Source: CBDHCC01 sp965219235
Lineage (GTDB): Bacteria > Pseudomonadota > Alphaproteobacteria > Sphingomonadales > Sphingomonadaceae
DNA length: 64,000 nucleotides
Direction: 5' to 3'
NCBI GenBank assembly: GCA_965219235.1
Contig: OZ244721.1
Location: 558,001 to 622,000 of the forward strand
Part shown: positions 8,711 to 18,164 of the stretch, in pieces
How positions within the stretch are numbered: position 1 is the first letter of the stretch
How the letters are laid out: every line of letters begins with the position of its first letter
Notes under the pieces: model-generated
Told to the model about the DNA's origin: nothing
The model's input: only the letters and a program-made list of their open reading frames with translations
Databases searched by the model: none
Made by a program: the position numbers and the translations under genes

Positions 8711-9729
8711 GGGCCGCGCTCGAAACCATGGACAGGCTCGACAGCCTGCCGGCGACCGCCGAGGCGACCGTCCGGTCCGGCGAGGATCTGGGCGCGCTGG
8801 TGGCGGCGGCCCGTCCGGCTGTGCTGCGCGGTCTGGTCGCCGACTGGCCCGCGATCGCGGCGGGGCGGGAGGCCCCGGCCCGGCTCAACGCCTATCTGAA
8901 GGCCATGGATCGCGGCGGTCCGGTGCCCGTCATGGAGGCCCCGGCCGGCGGCGGCGGGCGGTTCGGCTATGCCGCTGACCTGCGCGAGTTCAGCTTTTCC
9001 AAGCGGCGGCGCGGCCTCGCCGAGACGCTCGACCGGATCGAGCGGCAGCTCGGCCGGGACGGCGCGCCCTATGTCGCCATCCAGATGCTGCCGCTCGCCT
9101 CCGCGCTGCCCGAGTTCGCGCGGGACAATCCGATGCCGCTCCTGCCCGATGTCGCGCCGCTGCTGTGGCTAGGCGGCGCGGTGAAGACGCAGATCCACAA
9201 CGATCGCGACCACAATCTGGCCTGCGTCGTCGCGGGTCGCCGACGGTTCGTGCTGTTCCCGCCCGATCAGGTGGAGAACCTCTATATCGGGCCGATCGAC
9301 AATCCGCCGCCCTTGTCGCTGGTCGATCCGGAGCGGCCCGACCCAGCGCGCTTCCCGCGCTTCGCCGACGCGCTCGCGGCGGCCGAGACCGCCGAGCTCG
9401 GCCCCGGCGACGCGCTGTTCCTGCCGCGCCACTGGTGGCACCACGTCACCTCGCGCGATCCCTACAACGCGCTGGTCAACTACTGGTGGGGCGACCGGCC
9501 GCAAGGGCTGGAGAATCCGCACGACTGCTTCCTGACCGCGCTGCTCGCGCTCAAGCACCTGCCTCCGGCCGAGCGCGGCTACTGGCGGGCGATGTTCGCG
9601 GCCCATGTCTTCGGCGACGGGGCCGATCACATCCCCGCCGCGCTGCGCGGCCCGCTGGGCAGGCTGTCGCCCGCGGCCCGTGCCGCGCTCAAGCGCCAGC
9701 TCAAGGCGGCCGTGCTGAAGTCGCCCTGA
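8707..9729 (+). CDS. Cupin-like (JmjC/cupin_8) domain protein
   Basis: 340 residues starting at the ATGA overlap with the preceding gene. The fold is a JmjC-type double-stranded beta-helix. H164-x-D166 (HNDRDHN) and His245 or His246 (WWHHVTS) supply the facial triad expected to bind Fe(II). Other family marks are VLRGLVADWPA at the N-terminus, FVLFPPDQVENLY, and GDALFLPRHWWHHV. Members hydroxylate proteins or small molecules with 2-oxoglutarate. Pairing with TonB receptor and halogenase-like genes is recurrent in sphingomonads, with no proven substrate. It is the last of three translationally coupled genes. Confidence 0.87.
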   Translation: MRAALETMDRLDSLPATAEATVRSGEDLGALVAAARPAVLRGLVADWPAIAAGREAPARLNAYLKAMDRGGPVPVMEAPAGGGGRFGYAADLREFSFSKRRRGLAETLDRIERQLGRDGAPYVAIQMLPLASALPEFARDNPMPLLPDVAPLLWLGGAVKTQIHNDRDHNLACVVAGRRRFVLFPPDQVENLYIGPIDNPPPLSLVDPERPDPARFPRFADALAAAETAELGPGDALFLPRHWWHHVTSRDPYNALVNYWWGDRPQGLENPHDCFLTALLALKHLPPAERGYWRAMFAAHVFGDGADHIPAALRGPLGRLSPAARAALKRQLKAAVLKSP

Positions 9730-9766
9730 TGCCCGATCACTCTCCTTCCCCTGCAACGAAAGACCC

Positions 9767-11791
9767 ATGCCGATGACGCCGCGATGCCTGTTCCTGCTGC
9801 CGCTCCTGTCGATCCCCGCCGCCGCCTCGGCCGCGCCGCGCGAATGCGCGCAATCGCCCGGCCGGGTGATCGAGGTCTGCGTCGCGGTCGCCGACGGACG
9901 CGCGACCTACGAGGTGAGCCGGAACGGCGCGCCGGTGATCGCGCCGTCCACGCTGGGCCTCACTTTCGGGGGCGAACCCGACGCGCGCTACACGGCGATC
10001 ACCGCCGTGCGTCGCAGCGCGTCGGACAGCAGCTGGGAGCAGCCCTGGGGCGAGCAGCGGGTGATCCGGGACAACCACGCCGAGCTTTCCGTCGGCCTGG
10101 CGGGCGACACGCCGCTCAACCGCGCGGTCGAGGTCACCTTCCGGCTGTTCGACGACGGCATCGGCTTCCGCTATGGCTACGGCGCGGTTCCCGCCGGCGA
10201 GGCGGTGGCGGTGACGGCCGATCGCACGCAGTTCCATACAATCGGCGCCTATCAGGCCTGGTGGTACGAGGCGCTGGGCCAGGAGCGCGACGAATATCTC
10301 TATTCGCAGACCGACGCGCGGCGCATCACGATCGCCGAAACGCCGCTGACCCTTAAGGGTGAGAACGGCCTCTATCTCTCGTTGCACGAGGCGGCGCTGG
10401 TCGATTTTCCGAGCATGCTGCTGGCGGGCGACGGCGCGGGGACGCTCACCGCGAAGCCGATGCCTTGGCCGGGCGGCGTGCTGGCGAAGAAGACCGGCCC
10501 GTTCACGACGCCCTGGCGCACCATTCTCATCACCGACAGCGCCGCCGCGCTCGCCGACAGCCGGATGGAACTGAATCTCAACGAGCCCAACAGGCTGGGC
10601 GACGTGTCGTGGTTCAAGCCGGGCAAATACATCGGCGTGTGGTGGGAGATGCATCTCGACAAGTCGACCTGGAGCAGCGGCCCGCGGCACGGCGCCACCA
10701 CCGCCAACGTGAAGCGCTACATCGATTTCGCCGCAAAATACGGCTTCGACGGCGTGCTGGCCGAGGGATGGAACCGGGGGTGGGACGGCGACTGGACCGC
10801 CAATGGCGATACGTTCGACTTCACCCACTCCTATCCCGATTTCGATATCGCGGCGATCACCGCCTATGCCCGCGCCAAGGGCGTCAAGCTGATCGGCCAT
10901 CACGAGACCGGCGGCGCGGTCGTCAACTACGAACGCCAGCTCGAGGACGCGATGCGCTTCTACGCCCGATATGGCGTGTCGGTGGTGAAGACCGGCTATG
11001 TCCGTCATAGCGGCGACATCGTCGACGAGGACGGCGGCCGCGAGTGGTTCGCGGGCCAGTATATGGTGCGCCACAACCTCAAGGTCGCCGAGGTGGCGGC
11101 GAAATACCGCGTCGCGATCGACGCGCACGAGCCGGTCAAGGACACCGGGCTGCGCCGCACCTATCCCAACATGGTGAGCCGCGAGGGCGCGCGGGGGCAG
11201 GAGTACAACGCCTGGGGCAATCCCACCAACCCGCCCGAGCATATGGTGATCCTGCCGTTCACGCGGCTGCTCGGCGGGCCGATGGACTTCACGCCGGGCA
11301 TCTTCGACGTGGAACACGGGCAGACCGACGTCACCCGGCGCGTGCAGTCCACGCTGGCGACCCAGCTCGCCGAATATGTCGTCGTCTACAGCCCGATCCA
11401 GATGGCGGCGGATCTGCCCGAGAACTACGAGAAGCATCCCGACGCGTTCCGGTTCATCCGCGACGTGCCGACCGACTGGGAGGTCTCGCGGACGCTGCAG
11501 GGCGAGATCGGCGACTTCATCGTCGTCGCGCGGCAGGCGCGCGGGCAGGGCGACTGGTATCTCGGCGCGATCACCGACGAAAACGCGCGCACGCTCGCCC
11601 AGCCGCTCTCGTTCCTGGCGCCGGGCCGACGCTATGAGGCGCAGGTCTACGAGGACGGCCCGGACGCGGACTACCGCACGAACCCGCTGTCGTTCCGGAC
11701 CCGGCGGCAAGTGGTGACCCGCGACGACGTGCTAAGCTTCGCCATGGCGCCGGGCGGCGGCGCGGCGGTCCGGTTCAAGCGGTTGCCGTGA
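9767..11791 (+). CDS. GH97 alpha-glucosidase, secreted
   Basis: 674 residues with a signal peptide (LFLLPLLSIPAAASAA, cleavage near 22). ATG 9767 or 9773 can serve as start. It matches family GH97 (Bacteroides SusB). Glu380 (GHHETGG), Glu455 (AHEPVKD), Glu473 (SREG) and Glu479 (GQEYN) fit SusB Glu439, Glu508, Glu526 and Glu532: the last three keep exactly the SusB spacing (18 and 6 residues). The Glu at HHE, rather than the Asp used by retaining members, predicts the inverting, calcium-dependent alpha-glucosidase type. It probably works in the periplasm on maltose- or nigerose-type oligosaccharides brought in by the upstream receptor. The gene ends 3 bases from the convergent GH87 gene. Confidence 0.93.
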   Translation: MPMTPRCLFLLPLLSIPAAASAAPRECAQSPGRVIEVCVAVADGRATYEVSRNGAPVIAPSTLGLTFGGEPDARYTAITAVRRSASDSSWEQPWGEQRVIRDNHAELSVGLAGDTPLNRAVEVTFRLFDDGIGFRYGYGAVPAGEAVAVTADRTQFHTIGAYQAWWYEALGQERDEYLYSQTDARRITIAETPLTLKGENGLYLSLHEAALVDFPSMLLAGDGAGTLTAKPMPWPGGVLAKKTGPFTTPWRTILITDSAAALADSRMELNLNEPNRLGDVSWFKPGKYIGVWWEMHLDKSTWSSGPRHGATTANVKRYIDFAAKYGFDGVLAEGWNRGWDGDWTANGDTFDFTHSYPDFDIAAITAYARAKGVKLIGHHETGGAVVNYERQLEDAMRFYARYGVSVVKTGYVRHSGDIVDEDGGREWFAGQYMVRHNLKVAEVAAKYRVAIDAHEPVKDTGLRRTYPNMVSREGARGQEYNAWGNPTNPPEHMVILPFTRLLGGPMDFTPGIFDVEHGQTDVTRRVQSTLATQLAEYVVVYSPIQMAADLPENYEKHPDAFRFIRDVPTDWEVSRTLQGEIGDFIVVARQARGQGDWYLGAITDENARTLAQPLSFLAPGRRYEAQVYEDGPDADYRTNPLSFRTRRQVVTRDDVLSFAMAPGGGAAVRFKRLP

Positions 11792-11794
11792 CGG

Positions 11795-13549
11795 CTAGGG
11801 GGGACAACCCTTCGCCGTCACCGGCGTGAAGCCGTCGGACCCGGTCACGCGCAGGCGGAACGTCGGATCGCAGCGCAGGACGGCCGCTCCGCGAAGCCCC
11901 TGCGCCGTGCTGTGCCTCAGCGTGGCGGAACCGGGGCTCTGGAGCTGGAGCGCCGCCGCCCCGCCGTGCACGGTCAGTCCGTCGAGCAGGACGTGACCGA
12001 CGCGCTTGCCGAGGAACTGCACCGCCTCCTCGCTGCTGCCCAGGAGCACCGTGCCGCGCACCTCGACGTCCGCCGCGATCGGGGCGTCGAGCGCGTAGAA
12101 CCACAAGGCGCCGACGCCGAAGCGCCAGTTCGGATCGAAGCTGCCGCCGCGCACGACCATGTTGTCGGTGAACGCGATCCGCCCGCTGACCGGCACCGCG
12201 CCGAAGCGGTTGCCGAGATGCAGGCCTCCGCCCTCGGTAAGCGTGTCGGCGATCAGGTTTCCGCTCACCTCGATGTCGTGGCCGCCATAGATGGCGATGC
12301 CGTTGGCCAGGATCGGGGCGACGACGGTGTTGCGGCGGAAAGCGATGTGATGGTTGGCGTCGCGGTGCGACCATGCCGCCAGCGCGTCGTCGCCGGTGTT
12401 GCGCCAGAAGCCGTTCTCCACCACCGCGTCGCTGACGCCGCGGCGGAAGTTCAGGCCGTCGGCGGTGCAGTCGAGCACGCGCAGCCCGGTGATGCGGAGG
12501 CCCGACATCGGCCCGTCGAACCACAGGCCGACCTTGTGGTGCTGGATCCAGAGATTGGCGATCACCGAGCCGCCACTCATCGCCCCGCCGATGGCGTTGG
12601 CTTGTTCATCGTCGATACGGTCCGTGACTTCGCCGAGGATGGCGAAGTCGCGCAAGGTGACGCCGGTCGATCCCCCGGGCGCGGGCTTGCCGTAAAAACC
12701 GACGCCGTCGCCGCGCACGACCGCGTGCCACGGACCGGCGCCCGAGACCGTCACCCGGTCGACGATCAGATGCTCCTCGACGCGGAAGGTGCCGGGCGGA
12801 ATCCACAGTGGAACGGCTTTGGCGCTGGCCGCGGCGATACCGCGCCGGAACGCCTCCGCCGACGGCGTCCGGCCGCTGGGGTCGGCGCCGAACGCGGTCA
12901 CGGACAGCGCCCCTGCGGGCATGGGCAGCGGCGGCGGCGCCTGTTCGAAATCGGCGAGATCGACGACGTACCAGGCGGCCTTCGCGTCGGCCGGGACCCG
13001 CAGGCGGACGGCCGTGCCCGCGGGCAGCGTGCGCCCCAAGAGCAGGCGCGCCTCGTCGAAGACATGATGCGGCCTGCCGTCGGCGGGGCGGTTGGTGAAG
13101 GGATAGGCGCCGTAATACCAGCCATAGCGCGACGTCACGTCGAGGTGCCCGAGCGGCTCGCCGTCGGCGAGGACATCGAGCCGGGCGTCGATACCGATGC
13201 CGTCCGGCCCATCGGGGATGGCCACGCGCGCCGTCAGCGCGTTGGCGGGCCTCGCCAGGGTGAACTCGACATATTGAGCGGACCGATCGAGCCGCACGGC
13301 GCGGCGGCCGGACGCTTCGGCCGCGATCCGGGTGAACCGGCGGTCCGGCCCGATCCGCGTTCCGTCCGTCGCCGCGCTCTCCGCCTCGTACTCGACGAAC
13401 GCCACGGCCGCGCCGTGCCCGGCGGTCTGACGTGCCGGGAGGGCGACAGTCGTCACGGGCGTGGATGCGCGCTCGATGGGATCGGAGGCGCTGGCCAGGA
13501 CCGTCAGCGCCAACAATGCCGGGAGCGAGCGAAGAACACGGATTGTCAT
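11795..13549 (-). CDS. GH87-type mycodextranase / alpha-1,3-glucanase, secreted
   Basis: 584 residues. The ATG at 13549 opens a signal peptide (LRSLPALLALTVLASASD). Residues about 50-200 are a beta-sandwich, carbohydrate-binding-like domain (YEAESAATDGTRIG, ASGRRAV, YGWYYGAYPFTN). From about 220 on there is a right-handed parallel beta-helix (ADPSGRTPSAEAFRRGI, IPPGTFRVEEHLIV). Asp364 (TADGLNF) and the pair Asp387-Asp388 (NTGDDALA) reproduce the 23+1 spacing of the catalytic aspartates Asp1067/1090/1091 of the Paenibacillus alpha-1,3-glucanase AglFH1, which argues for GH87. It should cut nigeran or alpha-1,3-glucan outside the cell, feeding the GH97/receptor genes with which it converges. No LacI-type half-site is obvious upstream. 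Confidence 0.8.
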   Translation of the reverse strand: MTIRVLRSLPALLALTVLASASDPIERASTPVTTVALPARQTAGHGAAVAFVEYEAESAATDGTRIGPDRRFTRIAAEASGRRAVRLDRSAQYVEFTLARPANALTARVAIPDGPDGIGIDARLDVLADGEPLGHLDVTSRYGWYYGAYPFTNRPADGRPHHVFDEARLLLGRTLPAGTAVRLRVPADAKAAWYVVDLADFEQAPPPLPMPAGALSVTAFGADPSGRTPSAEAFRRGIAAASAKAVPLWIPPGTFRVEEHLIVDRVTVSGAGPWHAVVRGDGVGFYGKPAPGGSTGVTLRDFAILGEVTDRIDDEQANAIGGAMSGGSVIANLWIQHHKVGLWFDGPMSGLRITGLRVLDCTADGLNFRRGVSDAVVENGFWRNTGDDALAAWSHRDANHHIAFRRNTVVAPILANGIAIYGGHDIEVSGNLIADTLTEGGGLHLGNRFGAVPVSGRIAFTDNMVVRGGSFDPNWRFGVGALWFYALDAPIAADVEVRGTVLLGSSEEAVQFLGKRVGHVLLDGLTVHGGAAALQLQSPGSATLRHSTAQGLRGAAVLRCDPTFRLRVTGSDGFTPVTAKGCPP

Positions 13550-13771
13550 GAAAAATGATCCTGCGTCCGATCGGTCTTCACCATCTTGACCCAGCAGGAG
13601 AAGCTGTAAAGCTCCAGGGAGGAGATCAGGAGACAACCAGGGTCGCAGTCAGGTAGCACGGTTCCGAACGCTTCTGTCCCCAGATCGTCAAGTGCAATCC
13701 CGACAGGGCTGGCCGCTGTGGACTTGGCCTCTCGCTCACTCCGCTCGGCGTTATCGCGATGGCCAACACCG
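13550..13771. other. Intergenic region between the divergent GH87 and GT-C genes
   Basis: About 220 bases that should hold both divergent promoters. I see no clear repeat, operator or RNA element. A GTG at 13718 would extend the right-hand gene into it, but that extra peptide is Arg/Ser-rich and unlike a membrane-protein N-terminus. Confidence 0.4.
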
Positions 13772-15382
13772 ATGAACGGTCGCCGCCGAAACAGATGGGA
13801 CTGCGGTGAAGGCGGAGGAGCGGCGTCTGCTCGGACGAGGTGGAACCGCGTCATCAGCGATCAAATCGTCATCTCTCTGCGACCCCGCCCCCTGGGCCGC
13901 GAACTCGCGCGGATCCTGGGCGCGATGGTGCTCGTCTGGCTGACGCTCATGGCCTTTGCGCTCGCCACACCGATAAACCACGACGAGGATCAGTACATCG
14001 GCACGGCGATGGCGGCGGTGCGCGGGCGACCCTACGCCGATTTCGTCTACCTCCAGACACCGCTCCAGCCCCTCCTGACCTCGCCGGTCATGACGCTGCC
14101 GGCGGGCACGCGGCTGATCGCCTTGCGCGGCGCAACGGCGCTGCTCGGCACGCTCTTGCTGCTGGGTGTCTATGTCGCGGCGCGCGGCGGCGGGGCCAGG
14201 CCGAAGGGTGCCGCGCAGGCGGCGGGTCTGGCGGGCGCGTGCCACGCCTTCCTCTTCGCGGCTGTCCACGTGCGCAACGACATCCTTCCAGGTCTTTTGC
14301 TGACCTGGGCGATCGCGTCGGTGCTCACGGCCCTGCGGTGGCCGCGGGTCGCACGGGTGTGCTGGCTGGTGGCGGGACTGCTCCTGGGTCTGGCGGTCAG
14401 CGCAAAGATCAGCGCCGCCTTGCCGGCGGCGGCGATCGGTGGCTGGCTGCTCCTCGACCGAAAGGTTCGCGGCGCCGGAGTGGTGACGCTCGCGGGCCTG
14501 GGCGCTCTTCTCGGACTGCTTCCCACGGCATGGCTCGTCTGGCACGCGCCGGACGCGGCCTTCTACGAGATCGTCACCTTCGCGCGCCTGGCGCCGGCGA
14601 GCTGGTACAACCTCAATGGCTATGGCGATCGTCTGGGCCTATCGGCCAAGCTGACCGACTCGTTGCAAGTCCTGGCCGCGGGACCGTTCCTGTTCGCAGT
14701 GGTCCTGTGCCTGGTCGCACGGCCGCCGCGCCTGGGAAGACGCGAGCGGCTCCTCCTCGTCACCACGCTCGCGGGCGGACTGGCGGCAATCCTGCCCACG
14801 CCGACCTGGCGGCAGTACTTCATCCCGCTCGTGCCGCCGCTGTTCATCGCCATGGCGCTCGTACGCCCGCGCGGATTGGCGAGGCGTGAGTGGGCGGTCG
14901 TCCTGCCCTTCGCGCTGGTCGGACTGGCTCCGCACGCGCGCGACCTCGCTGTGGCGAGCGGGTCGGGCAAGTGGCCCGCTCTCCAGGCGAGGCGGGAAGC
15001 CCTCTGGATCGGACGTGCGCTCCAGCCGGGTGCCATCATCGCCACGCTGTCCGCGACCCGAATTCTGGATAGCGGTGCTCGGCTGGATCCGCGCTTTGCC
15101 AGCGGTGTCTTCTTCTACCGCACGGGTGACATGCTGAGCCTGTCGGCGATTCGACGGCTGAAGGCGGTCAGCCCGGGCACCACCGTCGCGCTGCTCGACG
15201 AACGACCCCCGGACGCGATCGTTGTCGGATATGAGAACGGTGACAATCTCGATCGGTTCGGCCTTGAGCGCCCCCTCGTCGCCTACGCCCGTGCTCGCGG
15301 TTACGCGCCGGTCCGATCACCGTTCGGTGCGGCGGTGGTCTGGCGACGTTTGGAACGCGGGCGATCGGAGAGCAGCCAGTAG
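13772..15382 (+). CDS. GT-C fold membrane glycosyltransferase (ArnT/GT39-like)
   Basis: About 536 residues with 10 or more transmembrane segments. The first segment (MVLVWLTLMAFALATP) is followed by the acidic loop NHDEDQYIG, the position of the catalytic Asp/Glu in GT-C enzymes that use polyprenyl-phosphate sugars. A YLQTPLQPLL motif follows, and the C-terminus is a soluble domain (residues about 390-536). The exact start is unclear: GTG 13718, ATG 13772 and ATG 13925 are in frame, none with a good ribosome-binding site. It converges on a leftward operon of glycosyltransferases, so a role in cell-surface glycan assembly is likely; the sugar is unknown. Confidence 0.72.
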   Translation: MNGRRRNRWDCGEGGGAASARTRWNRVISDQIVISLRPRPLGRELARILGAMVLVWLTLMAFALATPINHDEDQYIGTAMAAVRGRPYADFVYLQTPLQPLLTSPVMTLPAGTRLIALRGATALLGTLLLLGVYVAARGGGARPKGAAQAAGLAGACHAFLFAAVHVRNDILPGLLLTWAIASVLTALRWPRVARVCWLVAGLLLGLAVSAKISAALPAAAIGGWLLLDRKVRGAGVVTLAGLGALLGLLPTAWLVWHAPDAAFYEIVTFARLAPASWYNLNGYGDRLGLSAKLTDSLQVLAAGPFLFAVVLCLVARPPRLGRRERLLLVTTLAGGLAAILPTPTWRQYFIPLVPPLFIAMALVRPRGLARREWAVVLPFALVGLAPHARDLAVASGSGKWPALQARREALWIGRALQPGAIIATLSATRILDSGARLDPRFASGVFFYRTGDMLSLSAIRRLKAVSPGTTVALLDERPPDAIVVGYENGDNLDRFGLERPLVAYARARGYAPVRSPFGAAVVWRRLERGRSESSQ

Positions 15383-15517
15383 AGGCATCGCGCGATTGAC
15401 GGCCAGCAGCCGACTGACCCTTCGCACCGCAGGCCATTCGCCCCGACTTGGCCATCGAGCGGCGGGACGGGCGGATCGACCGTGGACGGGTGCGCCCTCT
15501 TCCAGCTTTGTGCGGGC

Positions 15518-16693
15518 TCAGGCCGCACGGGGAAACGGCCGTGCGAGCAGGGCGGCGTACTGCCCGCTGAGGGCAACGAAATGATCGTCCATGCTGCGTG
15601 GCCGATCAGCCGCCGCTGAGGCGGCCGCCCGCGCGGGTGTCAATCCGCACACCGTATTGTCGAGAGCACCGAGCAGGCTGGCACCGTCACCCGCGCGGTA
15701 GTGTGAGCCTGCGCCGGGCACCAGCAGGTCGGCGGCTCCGCCTTCGTCCGGGACGACGAGCGGCAGCCCGCTTGCGCGCGCCTCGGCGACGATCAGGCCC
15801 GAGGTCTCCGCCTCGCACCCGTGGACCAGCGCGTCGCCGCTCGCGAGCAGGCGCGCCAACTGCTCGCGGTCCGCCGTCGCGGCCATCAGCCGGATGTGCG
15901 GATTGCCGCCGATCCGCCGCCTCAGGGCGGCGCGCTCCGAACCCGATCCCACGAGCAGCAGCCCCACCGGGCGGCGCACGCCCAGCGCGGCCACGGCGTC
16001 CACGACGAGGCTCCACCGCTTCTCGGCGGCCAGCCGCCCGACTCCCAGCAGCAGCGCGGCGTCCGGCGGCAGTCCGCAGGAGGCGAGCAGCGCGGCCCGC
16101 AGCGCCTCGTCGCGCAAGGATGGAGAAAAGCGCTCCGGCTCGATCCCCATCGGAATGGTCGTGGCGCACGTCAGACCGCCGGCCACCATCCGTCGGGTGA
16201 GCCGCTCGTTGGCGCAGACCGTCAGGTCGAACCGCTCATTCAGCCGGCGCAGATGCCGCCAGTAGGCGCCGAAGGTGCGGTCGATCGTCTCACGATCGAG
16301 CAACCCGTCGAGCCAGCGATAGGCGTAGGCCGACAAGGGATCGGAGTGCATCACCAGCGCGCGGGGGGCGTGTCCCGGCCAGCGGCCCACCATCGCCGCG
16401 CTCGACCATGGCGACGACGCTTCGACCAGGTCGGGTCCGAGGTCATCCAGAAGGCGGTGCAGCCCGTCCTCGTCGTTGAAGTAGCGATAGCGCCGGTCGA
16501 GCGGAAAGGCCGGGGTGCGCAGCGACACGATCCGTGCGCCCTCGCCGCGGTCCTCGACGCCCGCCGAGCGCCCCGGCACCACGATCGTGACCCGGTGTCC
16601 CAGTCGAGGCAGAACGGCGAGCTTGCGCTCGACATAGGTTCGCACACCTCCGCCCTGGGGTGTGTAGAAGGCGCAGACATCGACGATGTGCAT
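15518..16693 (-). CDS. GT4-family glycosyltransferase
   Basis: 391 residues, GT-B fold. The N-terminal domain opens with MHIVDVCAFYTPQGGGVRTY, whose Gly-rich loop is typical of retaining GT4 enzymes. The C-terminal domain has LLGVGRLAAEKRWSLVVDAV and the EX7E element in GCEAETSGLIVAEARASGLP (Glu-Thr...Ala-Glu), which binds the nucleotide sugar. Transfer of a hexose from a nucleotide sugar to a lipid or polysaccharide acceptor is expected. It is the last gene of the leftward run from 20061 and lies 8 bases after the DUF2141 gene. Donor and acceptor cannot be read from the sequence. Confidence 0.88.
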   Translation of the reverse strand: MHIVDVCAFYTPQGGGVRTYVERKLAVLPRLGHRVTIVVPGRSAGVEDRGEGARIVSLRTPAFPLDRRYRYFNDEDGLHRLLDDLGPDLVEASSPWSSAAMVGRWPGHAPRALVMHSDPLSAYAYRWLDGLLDRETIDRTFGAYWRHLRRLNERFDLTVCANERLTRRMVAGGLTCATTIPMGIEPERFSPSLRDEALRAALLASCGLPPDAALLLGVGRLAAEKRWSLVVDAVAALGVRRPVGLLLVGSGSERAALRRRIGGNPHIRLMAATADREQLARLLASGDALVHGCEAETSGLIVAEARASGLPLVVPDEGGAADLLVPGAGSHYRAGDGASLLGALDNTVCGLTPARAAASAAADRPRSMDDHFVALSGQYAALLARPFPRAA

Positions 16694-16701
16694 GCTGCCG
16701 C

Positions 16702-17232
16702 TCAGCCCTTCAGCGGGCCAAAGGACATGAGCCCGCGCCGGTAGTTCATCACCACCGTGATCCGCGTCGGACCCGCACCGGCGCGAGCGCTGGCGCTGGC
16801 GGCCTTGGGTTTGCCGAGACCCAGCTTCGGGTTGCCCGCGAAGCCGACACCGTCACTCGACAGGTTGAACTTGTCGTCGCTGTTCCGGTCATGGAGCACG
16901 GTCACGGCATAGACGCCAGGGCCGGGGAGCCGGACGCACAGGACCACGGGACCACTGGGCGGAAGCGCGGAGCGCACGCGCCGGAAGGTCTTGCCGGCGC
17001 CCACCAAGCGGTTGTCGTCCGCCAGAAAGTCCCGATCGTCGGAGGGATAGACCTCCAGCTTCAGCCGGCCCGCGCGATCCTTCAGGCCGATCACGTTCAC
17101 CAGGAAAGCGGGGCCGGACTCGTTGGCTCGACACTGGCCTTCGGCGACTCCCAAAGCGGGTGTCGAGCGGGGCGCGGCCGCCGCCACGGAGCCCAGCGCG
17201 GCGGCGACCGCGCCGATCGCCAGCCAGGTCAT
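16702..17232 (-). CDS. DUF2141 domain exported protein
   Basis: 176 residues with a signal peptide (WLAIGAVAAALGSVAAAA). The domain matches DUF2141: GPAFLVNVIGLKDRAGRLKLEVYP, FRRVRSALPPSG, VCVRLPGPGVYAVTVLHDRNSDDKFN and GVGFAGNP. These small secreted beta-sandwich proteins occur beside polysaccharide or outer-membrane genes, with no proven function. Its ATG overlaps the stop of the upstream membrane protein (ATGA), placing it inside the glycosyltransferase operon. Confidence 0.85.
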   Translation of the reverse strand: MTWLAIGAVAAALGSVAAAAPRSTPALGVAEGQCRANESGPAFLVNVIGLKDRAGRLKLEVYPSDDRDFLADDNRLVGAGKTFRRVRSALPPSGPVVLCVRLPGPGVYAVTVLHDRNSDDKFNLSSDGVGFAGNPKLGLGKPKAASASARAGAGPTRITVVMNYRRGLMSFGPLKG

Positions 17233-18164
17233 GCCCGCCCCCTCCAAAGCTGCTCCAGACCGAGGCCGATCGCCACCAGGATGTTGGTGGCCAGTGTGAG
17301 CCCGGCCACGAGCGCCATCAACGCGCCGATGCCCTCCTGCTCGCCGACCAGGAACACGGCGACCGCCGCGAAAACGACATCCTTGTTGGGCAGAAAGGGC
17401 AGACGGGTGATCAGTTGCCGCCCGGTCGCGAGAACCAGCCACCAGCCCAAAGCCACGGCGGGCAGGGCCAGATGCCACATGACCGACTGGATCAACACCC
17501 CCGCTCCGATGCGGCCGAGGTGCACGACAGCCACAAAGCGAAGCTCCCGCTTATCGAGCGAGAACAGGCGCTGACGAAACAGCATGACCGCCGAGGAGCT
17601 TACAAGCACGACGACCGCCGAGGCGATGAGCGCCGTCGGGTCGAGCTCAAGGTTCATCTGAGGCAGCAGATTGACGAGCAGAGGCGCGGTCCCGACCAGG
17701 AGCAGGAGCGTGGCCAGATTGCCCATCATCGCCGACAGGATCGTCACGTCCTTCACCGCACCGAACGGGGACGCGTCCAGCCTCAGGTGCTGTCGCGCCC
17801 AGGCGTAGAAATAGACCTCTCCGGAATATCCGACGAGCAGGTCGTTGCTCACGCGCTTCTTCAGCAACGGCACCAGCCCGCCGATCGGCAGACCCCAGAG
17901 ACGATGAAAGATCAGCCAGTCCGCGACCGGGAGAGAAAAGTAGAAAGCGGCAAACATCAGCCAGAAGCCGGAGTTGCCTGGCGGTCTGTCGAAGATCCGG
18001 GACAGACCTTCGTCTCCCAGGTGCCACGCAACGGCTCCCAGGATCGCGAACGACACAGCGACCCCCGTCCAGGTGGTCCAGCTCTGTCGAAGGCGCGAGA
18101 TCGGCTCGGCCGGCGACAGCACAGACAGGGCGTCATGGGTCGCAGACTCGGCAAGAGAGGTCAT
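17229..18164 (-). CDS. Flippase-like integral membrane protein (LPG synthase TM-type)
   Basis: 311 residues from ATG 18164 with about seven hydrophobic segments (GVAVSFAILGAVAWHLG, LMFAAFYFSLPVADWLIF, ALIASAVVVLVSSSAVMLF, DVVFAAVAVFLVG). Layout and the polar motifs LLVGYSGEVYFYAWAR and TRLPFLPNKD resemble membrane proteins distantly related to the MprF/lysylphosphatidylglycerol synthase flippase domain, which often sit in glycan clusters. It overlaps the next gene by 4 bases and begins 4 bases inside the end of the upstream GT4 gene, so it is an integral part of the operon. A lipid-linked sugar transport role is inference. Confidence 0.6.
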   Translation of the reverse strand: MTSLAESATHDALSVLSPAEPISRLRQSWTTWTGVAVSFAILGAVAWHLGDEGLSRIFDRPPGNSGFWLMFAAFYFSLPVADWLIFHRLWGLPIGGLVPLLKKRVSNDLLVGYSGEVYFYAWARQHLRLDASPFGAVKDVTILSAMMGNLATLLLLVGTAPLLVNLLPQMNLELDPTALIASAVVVLVSSSAVMLFRQRLFSLDKRELRFVAVVHLGRIGAGVLIQSVMWHLALPAVALGWWLVLATGRQLITRLPFLPNKDVVFAAVAVFLVGEQEGIGALMALVAGLTLATNILVAIGLGLEQLWRGRA

